This document shows positions 15,001 through 30,000 of a DNA stretch of 64,000 nt, one piece after another. The stretch is from assembly GCA_017591395.1 (NCBI GenBank), contig WEDG01001498.1, forward strand, positions 248,001-312,000, read 5' to 3'. The DNA comes from Schistocephalus solidus. Its lineage: Eukaryota > Platyhelminthes > Cestoda > Diphyllobothriidea > Diphyllobothriidae. The number at the start of each line of letters is the position of its first letter. Within the stretch, counting starts at the first letter, position 1. The position numbers were made by a program, and so were the translations under genes. The notes beneath the pieces are model-generated. The model did no database searches, had not been told where the DNA came from, and worked only from the letters and a program-made list of their open reading frames with translations.

Positions 15001-18000
15001 CTGCTAGTGTTCCGCAGGCTTGTTTTGCTATGAAATACTAGTGGAGTCTTCGTGAATTGCGCCTGCGTATATGAATGTAGACCACCAAAGTTTATGCAAA
15101 ATATGCCCCAATTAGTCTCGTAAGCTATAGCCTATCAACGGAAGCACTGTGTCATGGAATAGCAGAAAAGAAATAGTACAAATAAATCGAAAATCCGCTG
15201 ACAGAATAAAGTATAACCTGTTAGCGCTCCCTATCTACTTGATTTCATTTGCTTGCCGTGGTTGAAATGTAAACTGAAAATAGCCACATCTCAAATTTTC
15301 TAATTTCAGCATAAACTATCTGGTGATCCTCATTGATAAGACAGAGGACCTTTAAACTCTAGAAGCAGTATTTTGGTTGGATTACTAGTGTTCTGCAGCC
15401 GATCTACTTATTACAGAATGGAATATCGGCACCCCATTTTCTCTTGTATTATTGGTTCAAATCCGCGTGAGGCGGTGGCATGTTAACCGATACTTACCGT
15501 AAATTAAACCAAAGGCAGCAGAATTATACTTCCCGGCCTATTTTCGGTCACTACTACCCATATCCACTTGCCAAACAGGGTAGACCGGGCTCAAATGGGA
15601 GTCCAAGCAAAACTCGACCATTGAAATAAGGGTTTACACCCTGTAAGCCGCGATCATGAATATCCAATTTTGTGAGAATGACATTTTTCCTATTTACAGT
15701 ATCGTTCACCCATCGGGTTACGACTTTCTGAGGGCAAAATCGTGTCTTAAATGACCTCTTCAATCAGCTTAGTCTTAATTGCATGGTTGCGATTATCCTT
15801 TATTTTTTCAGTCAAGTCTCAATGTCACCAATCAATCGGTGACTAACTTTTCCGTCCCTGATAGCCAAATATTTTAAATTTTCCAACAGGTCGTTATCAC
15901 CATGGTGACTCGAGTATAGATAGTTTGCTGCTATTTACCTGGTTTAACAGTAAAAGCTCTTACAGCATCCACAGTTAACTCGAGTCTTGGAAGGGCGGGA
16001 GGTGAGGCGGGTGCTAGGTGTTGACATAGGCGGCTGGCCATCTCGAACCAATAGCAGACGTCTTGACAGTAAAGACAGCAGCTCGTAGAATCATTGGCTC
16101 CCGCCGGCGCCATAAGGGCAGCTAGTCCACTGACGCCTGGAGCCGAGGTAGGAGGAACCGTCGGTGAGGGGGCAGTGCAGTGGCCGAGACATTTATGGCT
16201 GTAGAACGGCTGTCTGTCAGATGGCCGCTGATCGGACGTGTTGCTGATCAGGCCGCATGGTATCCATCGGAGCTGCAACATGTCTGTGAGTAGACAAAGC
16301 ACCAATTGCGGAGTTTCTTGGGTGAAACCCGTGTGACCGAATGGGTCACATAGACGTATCTAAAAAAATTAAAAACAGCATATACGGCACACCTTTTGCT
16401 CGCAGATTTAGTGAAAATTATTTGTTAAAACAAGCAGACAAAGAAAATGCAGGAAAAAGAAATACGTGACAAAATACAGAAGTTTCGGTGCATGGTCCTT
16501 TTTAAATATTCAGACGACCTCTATAGCGAAATAACTAGATCATTATGTTAACTTAAATAAATAAATATTCTTTAAATATTTAGGGAACCCTCAGTGTTTT
16601 CCATTCAGGTACCATGAAACAGATTTAGGTCTGCACAAAAAAACATCAATTTTTCTGCCCTGCTTACTATCAATCTTTGAATCTCATGTCCATTGATGCT
16701 AAAAAATATTAAAGAGTTACTTCGTATTTGCATATCACACTAACGAAAAACAATCCTGCTAAAAAAGCAGACTGACAGTTTGTTTCCTACACTCTTATAC
16801 TCCCAGACACGCGCTTCTAACTGCCATTATTTAGTTTTGGGTTCTGCAGAGACATCCATAATATGTACTGATATTTCTACGAAATAGAAAGGTGCATCTC
16901 CAATACAGCTAATGCTGTAAGCTGAATAAACCTTTGTTCCAGGCGTATCATTTAATCTTCCACAAATTGAAAGCAACAGCTTAGATAATTAACTATTTAG
17001 AGTATCATACACCAGGTATTTTATAAGTTATTTTCATATTTCAGTTTAAATTAAAGTCACCGGCGGAAAGTTTTTGGGCAAATTTAAAGTACCAATTAAA
17101 GCAAGGCAGAGTTTATTACACAGAAAGCGTAAACTGCTATAAATTGCCAACTGACCTGCTTGCCCAAGAGATCTAGCATCAGTCCTAAACACCGCGTTGC
17201 CCGATAGAGGATGGTTTTCTTGTGCTTGGGGGAGATTCCTGGCTTGCTATCCTGACGTACGGAATATCGCCTGGACTGACGTTTTAGGTTTCTCGTTTTC
17301 TTCTCCTTATGTGAAAAAACGTCGTGTGGTGCATATCTATCTTCAGAAACGTTCCTTCGCTCCTCTCCATTATTAATCTGCTTCGATAGCCTTTTTTCAC
17401 TCAGGAAAAAACGGATAGCACCCTTTTTAGTAGTTTGCTCATCCGAGGCAAGCAGACCAATTGATTCATCATCGGCATACTCCGAATAATCTTCTGCTCG
17501 TTCTTCAATGGGGAAATCATCATCACCCCGACCTGGTTTCTCGTGCAATACTCTTGGGTGAGGTTCGCCATCAGAACCACTTTCTTCTAAGCTACCTTGC
17601 TCGTCCTCCTCGTCGTCAAAGCAACCATCCAGGTAATCTGACCCATGGCTAGCGCAGTCGGAGTAAGTGAGATCATCGCAGTCGCTTTCACTGAGGTTCA
17701 CATCTCGATGATCAATAGTAGATATGTACTCGAAGAATTTGTTATGTTTTGCGAAGGCAGCAGTTCCGTGGCGGAACATGGTTAAAAGTTCCTTCATAGG
17801 GATGCTGACGTCGACAGTAGTGAGGATCTGAAATACCCAACAAGGACAGGTGATTGAAGAGATTTTTCCACCGCTACATTGGCTAATTTAAGTTAGTCTG
17901 ACAAGGATCGACCGACCTCCAGCCATGAAAGGACCTGGTCTTGCACCGCGACTGATGCGTCAATGAAACGGTCACTGGCAAAGTGATATACTTTGGAGGG

Positions 18001-21000
18001 CAAGAACGGAAATGGTCCTGCCGTGGCGTCGAAGATTTTCCTGACAAAAAGAGCTTGGCATTACACATTGGTATGCGAACATACATTTGCGTGTAGCAAA
18101 AATTTCATTACGTTTACTTGAAAGGTGAAAAAACCCGTGGCTTCAGGGGGAATTCAAACTCACAGCCGCCAGGTGATGGCTTCAGTCCAGCCAACGCGCC
18201 AGCCATTTCAGCTACGAGGCTTAACCAGGAGCAGTGAGGTTAAGCACACTGGGTTCCAGTGGTCAGCATGGCCTACTGCAATGCATGGAATTCATTGATT
18301 TTGGTAGAGTAAGCTGGCTGCCCCAGCAGGATTTCCTAAGCAGCTAGCTTACCGTATCATATTTTTGGATTGCCTACGTTGCAGTAGGTTGGACGGGTTG
18401 TTTGACCCAAGTGTGATTAATTTCACGGCCCTAATTGGAACTTCGTAGTTCAGATGTTTAGACCGCTGGCTGCACTGAAGCCTTTTTCTTGCTGTCGTGG
18501 GTTTGAATCCAACTGAGGCCACCAGCATTTTCACAATTGAGTCAAATGAATTATAGTTTTTTTTGTTTGTCTTAAAACCTGGAATTTTACAACTGAAGTT
18601 TCAAGATTGTGCCGGCAAATGTACTCCGCTAGCCGTTGACCATTTATCACACTATGCATAATTACGTTGGAGGTTTTGCCTATGTGATAAGAGGATAATC
18701 ATCACTTGGTAGTAAGAAAATCGCAAACTGCCGTATTAAAGAAGAATAGGATGTAAACGGAAACTGCTTACTTTAAAATGATTTCCAGTTCACGATAGTC
18801 ATCAGGTTTTACTTCAGTTCGTATCGCCTCCAACCAGTATGGGATGATATAATCCCAAGTCTATGAAACAATAAGATGCAATTAATTCCATAAGCACTTT
18901 GTGTTGAGGCACTTTCAGAATAAATATGCAAAGAAACATTCAAGCAGACTTTTTCAGCAAACACAACTGCGTTTATAATTCGGAAAATTTAATCCATGAT
19001 ATAACATAATACAAATGCGTTGAGCCTAGTGTTGAGGAATATGAAGGAAAGAGCATGAAATACAATTGCAAAAAAATATTCAGTTAACAATTCAGACATA
19101 TTTTCTTGGAAGAAATCAGATTGCAAAGCAACAGGTGATCGGGTGAAGTCTGCTTGTGTAGCAGATGGAAATCAATGTTGAACTTCAAACATGAACGAAT
19201 TATGCTTACAACGATATCTGCAACGCCGACTGCTAACGCGTACATACCATTACGGAGCAGGGCGTCTATTATGCTTCAGCGACAGTTTTGGCACTAAAAC
19301 AAACTCATGGCTGTGGAAAATAATTTTGATTTTCCCAAGGGTGGTTAAATATTAGTGGCCTACATCTCAGTTCACGTTGAAACAAATTTAGAACTCAAAG
19401 GAACATAAGTGCAATGCCTCGAATAGCCTGCCAACAAACTTTTCAGTTGTAATCAAATATGATTCAGAAATATTCAAAAGAATATATTTTTCCTTCAAGC
19501 TATCCTCTTAGGGTTTGATACAGGGTATAATTCTTTCGACATTCACAATTAAATGCGCAGGGCATATCTGTTAAACTTCCAAAAGGTTTACCCCAAGGCG
19601 TTAACACCAAACGAGCTATATTCGATTTCTTTACATGGAAACATCTTTTTGCAACCTGTTTTGCATTTGTTAAACGTCCTTGGAGAATTACTAGGCTATC
19701 TCATTAATTTATCTTATATCTTCTTTCCGTTGCCATAATTCAGAAGTTGAGTAGAAAATTACTGGATACTTACTCCGATATGTGGAATATACCAAGACTT
19801 GTTAGATTATCCAAGCGGAAACTGCCCTCTTAATTATATGGGGAAACGTTAAGCCTTAAAGCATAAAACTGTGTTCACCTCCAAACTGTGGTTTAAAGAA
19901 GGGGATTATTCCAAACGAATTTCTTGCGGACCCTACAAGTTTTCGCTTTTATGAACTCGAGTAAGCTTTCTAATTTTCACTAATCGGGAGATTTCTCTAA
20001 ATTTTATTTTCCTGTCAATGACACTTTAATGATAAGAGAGGCGGCATCCAGAAGTGCAACAACAAGGGGCATGATGGCACTAACCTCAAACGTCATAATA
20101 TCGTATGGAATGAGACTGCCGATCCGGCTGAGTCCGTGTTTGACAACTGTGGTCTTGCCACACAAGGTATCCCTGTAAGTATGTAAGGTTTGCCGGCAAG
20201 TAGGAAAGCAAACTTACCAGCAACTGCCCACGCGGGCCACTTCAACGGGATGCGGAAGTAGAACAGCTAAAATAACCTCCAAGTGCGTACGTTGCACTTC
20301 TTGAACCCACTTCATTATATACTGTAAAAGCGAAATAATATTAAGTGTCATTTGACCCCTATGGGGGAATATCTGTACTGTAAATTACAATGATGAAGAG
20401 AAATGATTCTAATCACCACACTAGAAAGACTTTGGCGACGTTATAAAGAATGTCAGGGAGAAGAAGATAGACGGCATTAACCAGATGCCCTAGATGTTTT
20501 CTTAACAATCGGATGCTTACAGTTCCTTCAAACGCACACTAATAGAGTAAGAATCCATGGTGACATATTTTACGTTTTCTCCTGCCCAGTGGCCACACCC
20601 ATTTTAACCAAATTCTATTGCCATTATGAAATTAACCTAACTACGTGAAGTAGGAAAAACATTCAGCATGACAACCCCTTTTGTGAGATTTGCTCGAGCT
20701 ATTAAGACTGAACATTCGCATGGATGCTCTAACATTGGGCTGTCCTACCATGGCTGACAAGAGATTTATTTATCCTTCTGTTAGAACTAAAATTCCAGTG
20801 CAATCTATGCAGGAAAAGGCGGTCGTGTTTGACACGTAAACCGGTCTATTGTTCTAATGAGAGAAGCTTTCATATACTTAAAGTAGTAAACCAGCATATG
20901 GAATCGTTTGTCCCCGACTGGGACTGAACTACTGGCGCCCTGAATTAAGCCGTTGAAGCCAAATGGAACTCAAATGTTGAACTCTTGGTCTATTGAGCCA

Positions 21001-24000
21001 CTGTCTATCGAGGATGAACAGGAATATTCTGGTCAGTTGAAACACTTACAAAGATTTCAATTCGTTTTCCTACTCGTAACCCAGCGCGTCAGTATGGGCG
21101 AAATGGTTGACCCAGGTCACATATAAAGTCACATGTCAGCAAAAGTATAAGCATATACATACTTATCTCTATTTTAGGAAAACTTTATCCTTGGTGACTA
21201 TCCTCCTAACGCATGGATTCCAAGATAAAAATTGTGTGAATGCGTCCAGTTTCGTTAATTTTATAGAAACACCATTATGTGAGCATAGCTTACACGGTAA
21301 TCTTTGAGTCTAGTTGATTGGTCTAAATTAATTTGATCGTGGTGACATTGTAAGTTTGAAGGAAAATAATATGAAATCGCTCTAGGATAACTCGATTCAG
21401 TCTTAAATTACCAAAACGTGCCTTACCAACTAGCCAATTAAAAGGAGATTTTCGTCCGTCCAATTAAAATTGCGCAAATTAGAGTACCGAGTTCTGCTAC
21501 TCACCTCGCTCTTAACGCGTTCAATCAAATCGCCGAGTTCATCTAGGGTAGGAAATTTGAGCCAATTAGATAACAGTCGGGCACGGACTGAACAAGGCAA
21601 AGCATGCGGTTGTGAAAAAAAGGCAAAACATCGACGCAAAGAGCAGCAATCGATTGCAAGCAGAGCAGATGGCGGTAAAGCGGACAGTTGCATGAAGTCG
21701 AAAGCGCCGATTACAAGGCAAAATAATGCAACGAGAAGCGTAGTCTCTTGCGTAGTTCGTTAGTGGCTACTTGACAAACCTAGGTTATGATATATCGGCT
21801 AAAGAGGACATGTAGTTGGCTTGAGAATAACATTAGGAACACAACGGCACCATTGGACGAACAAAATATCGGGTGTTAATTGACAGATTTGTGAAATTAT
21901 GTCGAAGAGGGAACATATTTACAGAGTGGAAGTGGATCGAACCTAAAGTACACTCAAGTCACGCAATTTCATTCAAATGCTCGAAGTAGGACAAAACAAA
22001 AAGGTGTGCATGAAACCCAGCCTTAGCAACTAGTCTTTTTTTACAAATTTACAATCAGCTAGTGGAGCAGCAGAAGTCGTCTTGGTTCTATGCAACGCAT
22101 TAGTGGGTACTTTATCAGCAGTCATTTCTATAACTAGGAGTGATTTATAATTTTTGGGACAAGAGGGGTCAGTCTGAGCGTTAATCGTAAAAGCGCGACA
22201 AACGTCATACTGTCACTGAAATGTCAGATTCGGTTCTCTTCTCAGGTTGAGAAAACATTATGAGCGAAATCTGATAAGTGTCCATGATAAGTTTCAAGCC
22301 GGATGGAGTGACAAGGTTACCCGACGAGTGATTGCGAAGCCAAACAAATATTTATACACCTGAAATATGACACAATTTTTTCTTACGCTATGTAAAATTA
22401 AATATTTACCAACGATGAACCAAACGAGCCCAACAGAATTAAACTTTTATTTTTTAGTATGTATTACGAGTATTGTGTGAGTAACTGCGGTCAACTATCT
22501 CGAAACATAGTGGTTAATTTTATCCGTATGCATTTGGACGCGATGAACATTTTCAAACATTAGATTGCTGTTTCGATATTATGTCGAGTTTGCTAATATC
22601 TGATTGGCGCACCTGACGGAAAAATATGAACTTTTAAGCTAAAACATATGCGACGCTAATAGATGTGTAAACATTCGCCATTTCTATTTGGGAAATGTCT
22701 TATGTGAAGTTTTACCTTTTTTGTAGGGACCCTATGCTTTTAGTTGTTTATATGCAATTAGAGCGTGGCATTTCGGGGATGGTAATTACAATCCCTTACG
22801 ATGACCACGTTATTAAAAATAAATGAATACTTTATTCACTATGCGTGGTTGTGTCATTCGAAACCCATGTATATAAATTATCCTTGTTTTTAAAAATTCA
22901 GATGGAAATTTGTTACCGATAGACGTTCTATCTTCCGGATATGGTAAAATATAAGACAGAATCGCCTTTAATTTTGGATCATAAAGCTATTGGTGTAGAT
23001 CCCAAAACTCGGCATATTCTAGGTAGCTCGATCAGAAAACCCAAAAGCAGTAAGTTTTGTTTTGCCATGTCTCAGACTTCAAACTTTGATTGTCTTTAAG
23101 ATTTTTTTTACTAAGCCTACCTTACTTCGGATAAAAAAGCTCATTTTATACAAAGCTCTCAAAGCAACAGAAATCACTTGCCTTACTTACTTATTGTTAA
23201 CGTCTAATGCGATGGACGTTTGACATGTGCAAAAAATTAACAAACGGAGGAATGTTAATGAGTGGGTATTATACCGACATACACTAGTATTGCAATGGAA
23301 CTAACATTTCCTTACTTAAACGTTTATGCTCGGAGTTTACTCAATGGATTATATGTTCCGGTAAAATGATAATCTGTTCTATTGAACTACTTTCTTCAAC
23401 TATATTTCCTGCTCGAGTTAATTTTTTACTCAAATGTCGAATTCGGATCTATAGCGAGGGTTGGAAATCACCCATTTCCACGTCAAACATTTTTGATGCA
23501 CATCCTTGCTACCAATTCGCTATTAGGTAGAAAAAACATATTTTTCTGAAAAAGATGTCAACTACTTTGGCAGATATCCTTATCAACAGCTGCCATTGTG
23601 AAAACTTAACGATATATATTCCCCGGTAGCATGATCGTGTCGTGATAGTTGTCACCTAATTCTATACGTTCAAGTTATAAAACTTCAACCGCCAAAAACA
23701 GCACAATAATTCTGAAAAACCTTCATTTAAATTTCCTCCTTATCAAACTTATTTTCAAGGAAATAGTATAGGGTGCAGAGATCCTTGTTCCTTGAGCGAT
23801 ACATTTACGTCTATGGGTAACCGGATATCAGAAGTTGACCAAAGGCGAAACTGAGAAAAAAACTCATTAAGTAGCAAAGTTTGACGTGGTCCTGTACTTA
23901 GAGGTTTAGATGCTCCTACAAGATGAGAAAAGATTCAAGCACGCACACGCTGCTGCCGTCGAAACGTCTAAATGACATGTGAAAGCGAAAGATGTATGGA

Positions 24001-27000
24001 AAACATGAAGGGCGCAAAAAGAGGCCAAAACACCTGCAGTTAAAAAAAACAATAGGCTTGTGCGAAGACATGGCGACAAAGACGATGTAGACAGTGAAAG
24101 GTTATAGCAACGCAACCATTTGCCTATTCTATACGGTTTTCCAGGCGAAGCGAAAAAAAGTGCAGTTAAAAAAACCAAAACCGGCATCAAAAATTTTCCC
24201 ATTGGCACAGTGAGCAGGGAAATTACAGTGTCGTTTTAGCGTTCCTTGCCCAGGATAGCATGCGGTGGCTAATAAAATTGGGCAAAATGAAAAAGAAATT
24301 TATACTGATAAGACGCATTATTTTGGCATCTTGGACGATAGTTTATGGCATAAACAAGATTTATCAACTTTTTAAAGGCATTATGAACTCCCTTTCTTTC
24401 TTGAAAATAAAATAAGCGATGAAAAGACCACTTAAGATTACAGGCCATGGTAAATGTGTTGAAATTTTACTAACCTTCAGTTGTATAAACAGTGTCCAGA
24501 AACCAATTGAATATACCGGCAGTAACGCGTGTAAGAAGGTCCTGTAAGGATGTAAACAGCTCACAGTTAGAAAGCATTGAACTTATTTTCACCCTATGAA
24601 TTGAGTAGATGGTCTATAAACAGTTAATGTGCTATTTCAGAAAACATTGACCAATTTTATTACCTTTGGTTTCGTTTAAAAACGATTTGTGAATTGGGGG
24701 TCGAAATATAAATTATCGGGTAGCATAATCTCGGAATATTTCAGTCACATCAGGAAGCCGGCTTTTGACAGACCAGTTTGAATGGACACGTCCAGGTAGA
24801 ACGCAAAGTATTATAAAAACCGAGAGGATTGGAACCTCTACACATTAAAATCTCAAATTGTACTCTAATTTATCTATCAAGCCAATTCAGACATAATTGT
24901 TATAAAGAACAAGGCAACTTAACTGCTCTTTAGAATACTAAAATAGTTGTGTTTAATACAACATTGAAATATACTCCGGATGTATTCAAAAAATATTGAA
25001 AATAAGTAGCAAAATTAGTAAAGCAGTAAGTAACAAAAGTTGTAGCTCATATCAGGTAAATGAATTTCTCATTTGGTTTTTGAAAAGAACCAGGACAATA
25101 TAAAATTTCCGCTAGTCTTTAAAGAGTATCATTAAAAAGGAGTGACTATTCTTATAGGACAGCGCAGAGCCAAGAAACGCTGACGACCTTACTAACCTGT
25201 CACATGGTCTGGCCAAACTGTTACCAATTCGGTTGCCTGCATTAACTTGATCGAAAAGGTGAATTTTAAAATAGCACACTTTATAAACAGACTTATTGAT
25301 TAGAGTTCTTAGTTGCGTGGTAAGAGCATTGGTCGCGGGATTCTGCATTACTTTTGGATCTTCTGTTTTCTTTCGAACATAAAGTTAAAGTTTACCGAAT
25401 GCGATAGCAGAACAGAGTAAATTAAGCGATCGAATCCTAATGGCGATCAGTTTAAGACCAGAAATTTCTCGATGGCAGACTGACGGTGTTGTCATTTACG
25501 ACAGTCATAAAGAAAACAATATCAGAATGGACACTTTTATTGCCAATACGCAGCCCATGAATTAGGAAGAAGAAAGAAAAATGGTATGCATTCAGGGATT
25601 ACTTATTAACAACCGATTAACGGCATTTGTGCGGTGACCGGTGCTGAACAACTAATGACCTATCACAAACAGCCTGTCTTCCAACCTTCCCCTCGGACCG
25701 TCCGCTTGCCCTTGGTGAAAAAATGCCCAAATAACTACTCAAAACGAGTCAAGTTGGGCAAATTTTTCGTAGACCTTTGGACTCGCTTATGTTTAAAAGG
25801 GCATACAAACCACAATGAGGATATCAATCAAAACAATGTGACCAGACGCCAGAAATGTATCAGAAGCATACTGTGTTTGTTTTTTCTGTTGGTCGGCACT
25901 TTTCACCAGCAAGGAGGGCTCCGTAGATCGCTAGTACCTTGTGATCTTCATCGTCATACCTGCCTTCTAGTGCTAACTCCGGCTCACCATTTGGACCCAC
26001 GACATACCTTCCCAAGTTTGAGTAATTAACGCGTACATTTCCTGTCGCGTCCGTTCGTCCCTAAATACAAAAAGAGTGGTTTAACTTATTTTTACAGCCG
26101 TTTCACAGTAAACCAAACTGCATTGAAAGATGAAGGGTTTTCTTTCATAATTTCGTTTTTACATAAACGATGTCATCAAATTCACAAGATAAATATTCAG
26201 TATATTTCAGTTAGTGCAAATTATTATTATGGAGAAGGAACAAATGTGTAAATTTTACATTATAAAGACAAGTTAAATTTTAAAAATTTTATCGTGATAA
26301 CCATTTGAAAAAGATTTACTTCATCTCACTAAAAAAAGGAGATTCTGGTGAAGTTCTGAAAATTTTATGTTTACTGGTCTGGTATGGAAATAGTGTTTCT
26401 AATAGCAGTTATAAAAGGCTTGGCCCTCTTCTAGCTAGGACATATTTTTCTAAAATTCTCAGCAGTTCAAGCTGTTACTGAATAATTTATTATTCTGGCC
26501 TCTCCCTCCGAGTATATGGCTGGAGAATTATAGTTCGGCTTGGATGATAAGAGCATGTGATAATTCTGCACAATGATCATGCAAAGTTCCCATGTGCGAG
26601 CAGCCCGTGAACTAGCGAAAATATAAATATTTCGGACCTGCTTTCTTGCTTGAAACCAAACATCGTTCATATAAACCTGCCTGTCCTATATAATTCCTCA
26701 ATTTCCTCCAAAACCACACGAACAAATTCATGCAAGACTTGAAACGATTTTAAAATGAGCAGGTCGCTGCGTTTTAACAGTAGCTTGGAATGAGAGGACT
26801 ACCTTCAATTCAGTAACACAATTTTTTTGAGATAGCAAGAAGGAACCTCGAAGTTAAAGATGAAACGCGTTGTTGTTTAATAAAAATGAATGCTTGCCGG
26901 CATTCTCAGCCCTCATTTTACATTCACTAGTCTGCTACAGGATTAGTCAAGTGGGCAAAATTCAGGCGGTTCGGGCATACCATCATGTTCGCACTCTCCT

Positions 27001-30000
27001 GCCCCCCTTGCTGATTGGATATATATTGTGCGGTCTGACCAGAAACAGCAGAGGGGGCTCCCCCCAATGCTTGAACAGCAGCTCCACCGGACCCAGTTAC
27101 CAGGAAGTCTGGTGGCATCTGTGGACCTCCAGGGCCAGCCGGCGCTGCTGGTGTACTCTGAACGCCGAGGGAGTTGCCAGTGCTCCCTCCAGTTGTACGC
27201 CCATCCTCGCTGTGACCAAGTAGAAGTTGACGCCAGCGTGGATTGCTTTCTCGTGTAAGAGCAATGATTGATTCGAGCATGCAGGGTTGCAAGTCAAGAC
27301 TGCTTGACCAGACATCCGGGATCTGCGTCTGTGAGAGATGCGGAAAAACACTATACCTTCAGGAATGTAAACAAATAAACTGCGTCGTCTGGGAAACAGC
27401 GTGCCTTTGATGAAACCTCCAGAGCGTTCTGACGACTTGCAGGGCGGGGATAAAGTATTTTAATAAAAGGAGTAAACTTGTAGTTGGTTTCATGCTCACA
27501 CTCACCTGAAAGACGTGATCGCTTCCAGCCGACTCTGACACGCCGTTACAGTTGCCATCGGAAGCCGTAACTTGGGAATTGTGTCTGATGAGATGGCACG
27601 TCTCACAAAATCGAATAGGCCGATTCCCGTTTAGGAAAGCGCACTCTACAGAGAAGCAGGTGATGACTGCGGTATTGTTCTTGCTACGACAGGTTTTTGA
27701 CTCGCAGACCGAACTAATCTATTCACAAACAACGGAAATAATAGGAGCTAGATATAAACATCAATAAGACATAAAGATCTGTGACTTGTTTGAGCTTTGT
27801 GCAGCAAGGAACATGAGCGTCTGGACGGTTTTCATCCCAGTGCTCGGAATGAATATTCGTTATCAATAATGTGTGTCCTTACTAATGCCATAGTTGGAAC
27901 GGGTACTGCCAGAACTGCAAATGGCTAAGCGTCGGCCATTATGTTCTCGACCTGTTCCAAGGAAAATCAAAGTACTAACAGGATTACGGTGATATTTTAT
28001 CGTGCCGTCGTGCAGGCGTTGTTCTCAGAATATTAGGATTTGGTACATGGGACATTTGTTTTACTTGCGTTAATTAAGAACTCCTGCACAAGCCCACCAA
28101 CCCCGAAATCAACCAATCCAAATCCGATAAATTAACCTCCAAAATGTCTTGTTCCTAGAAGAGGTAAAGTATGAGGTTCTGGAAACTTTGTACAATACTG
28201 TCAGTTCCATGGATTGGGTTGATCCGCGTAGTTTACATAATGCTAAAAAAATCACACGCATGAGTATGCTTCTTTCCTTGACTTCGACTGCTTTGTAATA
28301 TCTTCGTTACGAGCACGTGTTTTCTACTTCAAGAATATAAATACTTCACTAGCATTAACTATGAAGTTAACATTTCAGATTATATAGGACATTCTCTGAT
28401 GTAAGTTAACTTTTCCAAGTAGTCCAGTTAAAGTAATTTGTCATTTTGCGACGGTCAAATCATTTTTCATCCTTTAAAAGCTTGATGAAAATGAAGAATA
28501 AGTGAGAGCTACGTTCAGAAGGACGGTCTTGGTGGCGTGTTACAAAGACTTGGAAACAACTTTATTAACAACTTGTGAGCAAACAGCAACGAACATTTGG
28601 AAACTTGCGAAATAAAAACTTTTAAATGGTCTATTTGTTTATGTTTAATTGTGCGGAATGTCAAAACTTTAATTCAATCGAGCATCGGTTTGGGATTGCA
28701 AAGAGATTTTTCATCCAACATTTTTAGCTAATTTTACTGTAATACAAAATCGAAATATCAATCAAATTGAACAGCTTGTGTGAACTGTCTGGTTACGTGA
28801 TTACTCGGCAAGTCACTGCTCCTCAAAGCTTTTAATTTCTAGTATGAAATTTTCATCTGGCTCAATTTTTTTAAATTGGAAAAGACATTATATTGCATGA
28901 CCGTTTTGCAAGAGATAAATGTTAGGTGAGGTCTGATTGTTGCATGTTTTTTATGCTGGACAACGTCCTTTTGAGTACAGCACACCGTGAAGCTTAAATT
29001 GGTCTGCGCGTTTAACACTCAGGAGAAGTAAACTGACCTTACTCTAATCAGAACATGTGACGTCACGAGGCTTAGCCGGTCGAACTTTGAGTGTTGTAAA
29101 CATAGATGCTAATTACGAAAACGTGTTCTATTAGTAACGTTCCACTGATAATTCCTTGGCCAATAATGTACCATTCTAGGCAGAATTGTGAAACACGTTA
29201 GCCTTCGAAAGTTCTGTTAATACGGACATAAACACGATGGTCAGTGGGTATTATTGAGTGAAAGAAGTACACTGAGTGAAAACTATGTTCATCAGACAGC
29301 AGCGGATCTTACCTGCCTACTCGGTAAGAGAATATCGGTAAGCTGGTCAAAATCCCGTCGGTTAAGGGCATCAGCGCAGTCTAGGCAGACGTAGAAGGGC
29401 GGGGGTTTGTTGCCATGGCGTACGGAAATCTGAGCATCCGTAGTCATCTGCATAAAGTCACATCAGTTGTATTTAAATTATCAGATTAAAAAGGCGATAA
29501 TAACTTTCGTTCCGGAGACGAACCGACACTGCTAGAGGGAGTTTGAAAATTGTATACAGACTAATTCTAATGAGGTATACAAGCCATTAGCTCTAGAGAA
29601 AGAGGGCGCATCGGTCTTCAGTAAGTGTGTCCACATAAACAACGACTGGCCATATCCCACTTTTCCATTATTTAGATACAGACATTCTCAAAAGACAAAA
29701 TCCAAAAGTCTAAGATCAATGTGTTTATTGAAGAAGGGCCTGGTTTCTTTAATGTGGGCAATACAGAGAGAGATCTTTACGAAATCTATTTATTCGTTAA
29801 TTTTATCTGACCTGAAGATTAAATATGCATGGGCTTTTGTAGCAGCCTTATTCTGCTCTGAACGGGTAATGAATTGGACATACTAACGTGTGTCATCGAT
29901 ATCTTCCGAGGGTGGTAAATACAGGTCTACCGAATGTTAAGTACAACCATATCCTAACCCCGTTAAATTCCCGCAATTTAAAACCCAATGTTAAGTAGCT

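Larger units (their letters stand above)
18041..18771 (-). other. UNC79 intron 15 with two SINE-like pieces
   Basis: 731 nt. Holds two tRNA-like segments of the same family in opposite orientation (18140-18206 minus and 18436-18522 plus); the rest is anonymous. Confidence 0.6.

Noticed and set aside
23906..24208. Hydrophobic minus-strand ORF of 100 codons in UNC79 intron 11
   Set aside because: No UNC79 similarity, no splice sites in the needed phase, and exons 11 and 12 already join in frame.
25634..26029. Plus-strand ORF of 131 codons
   Set aside because: It is the antisense shadow of UNC79 exon 10 and flanking intron; no homology and no start context.
26467..26670. Minus-strand open stretch in intron 9 as an extra UNC79 exon
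   Set aside because: Exons 9 and 10 are contiguous in phase and similarity; the stretch has no clear acceptor.
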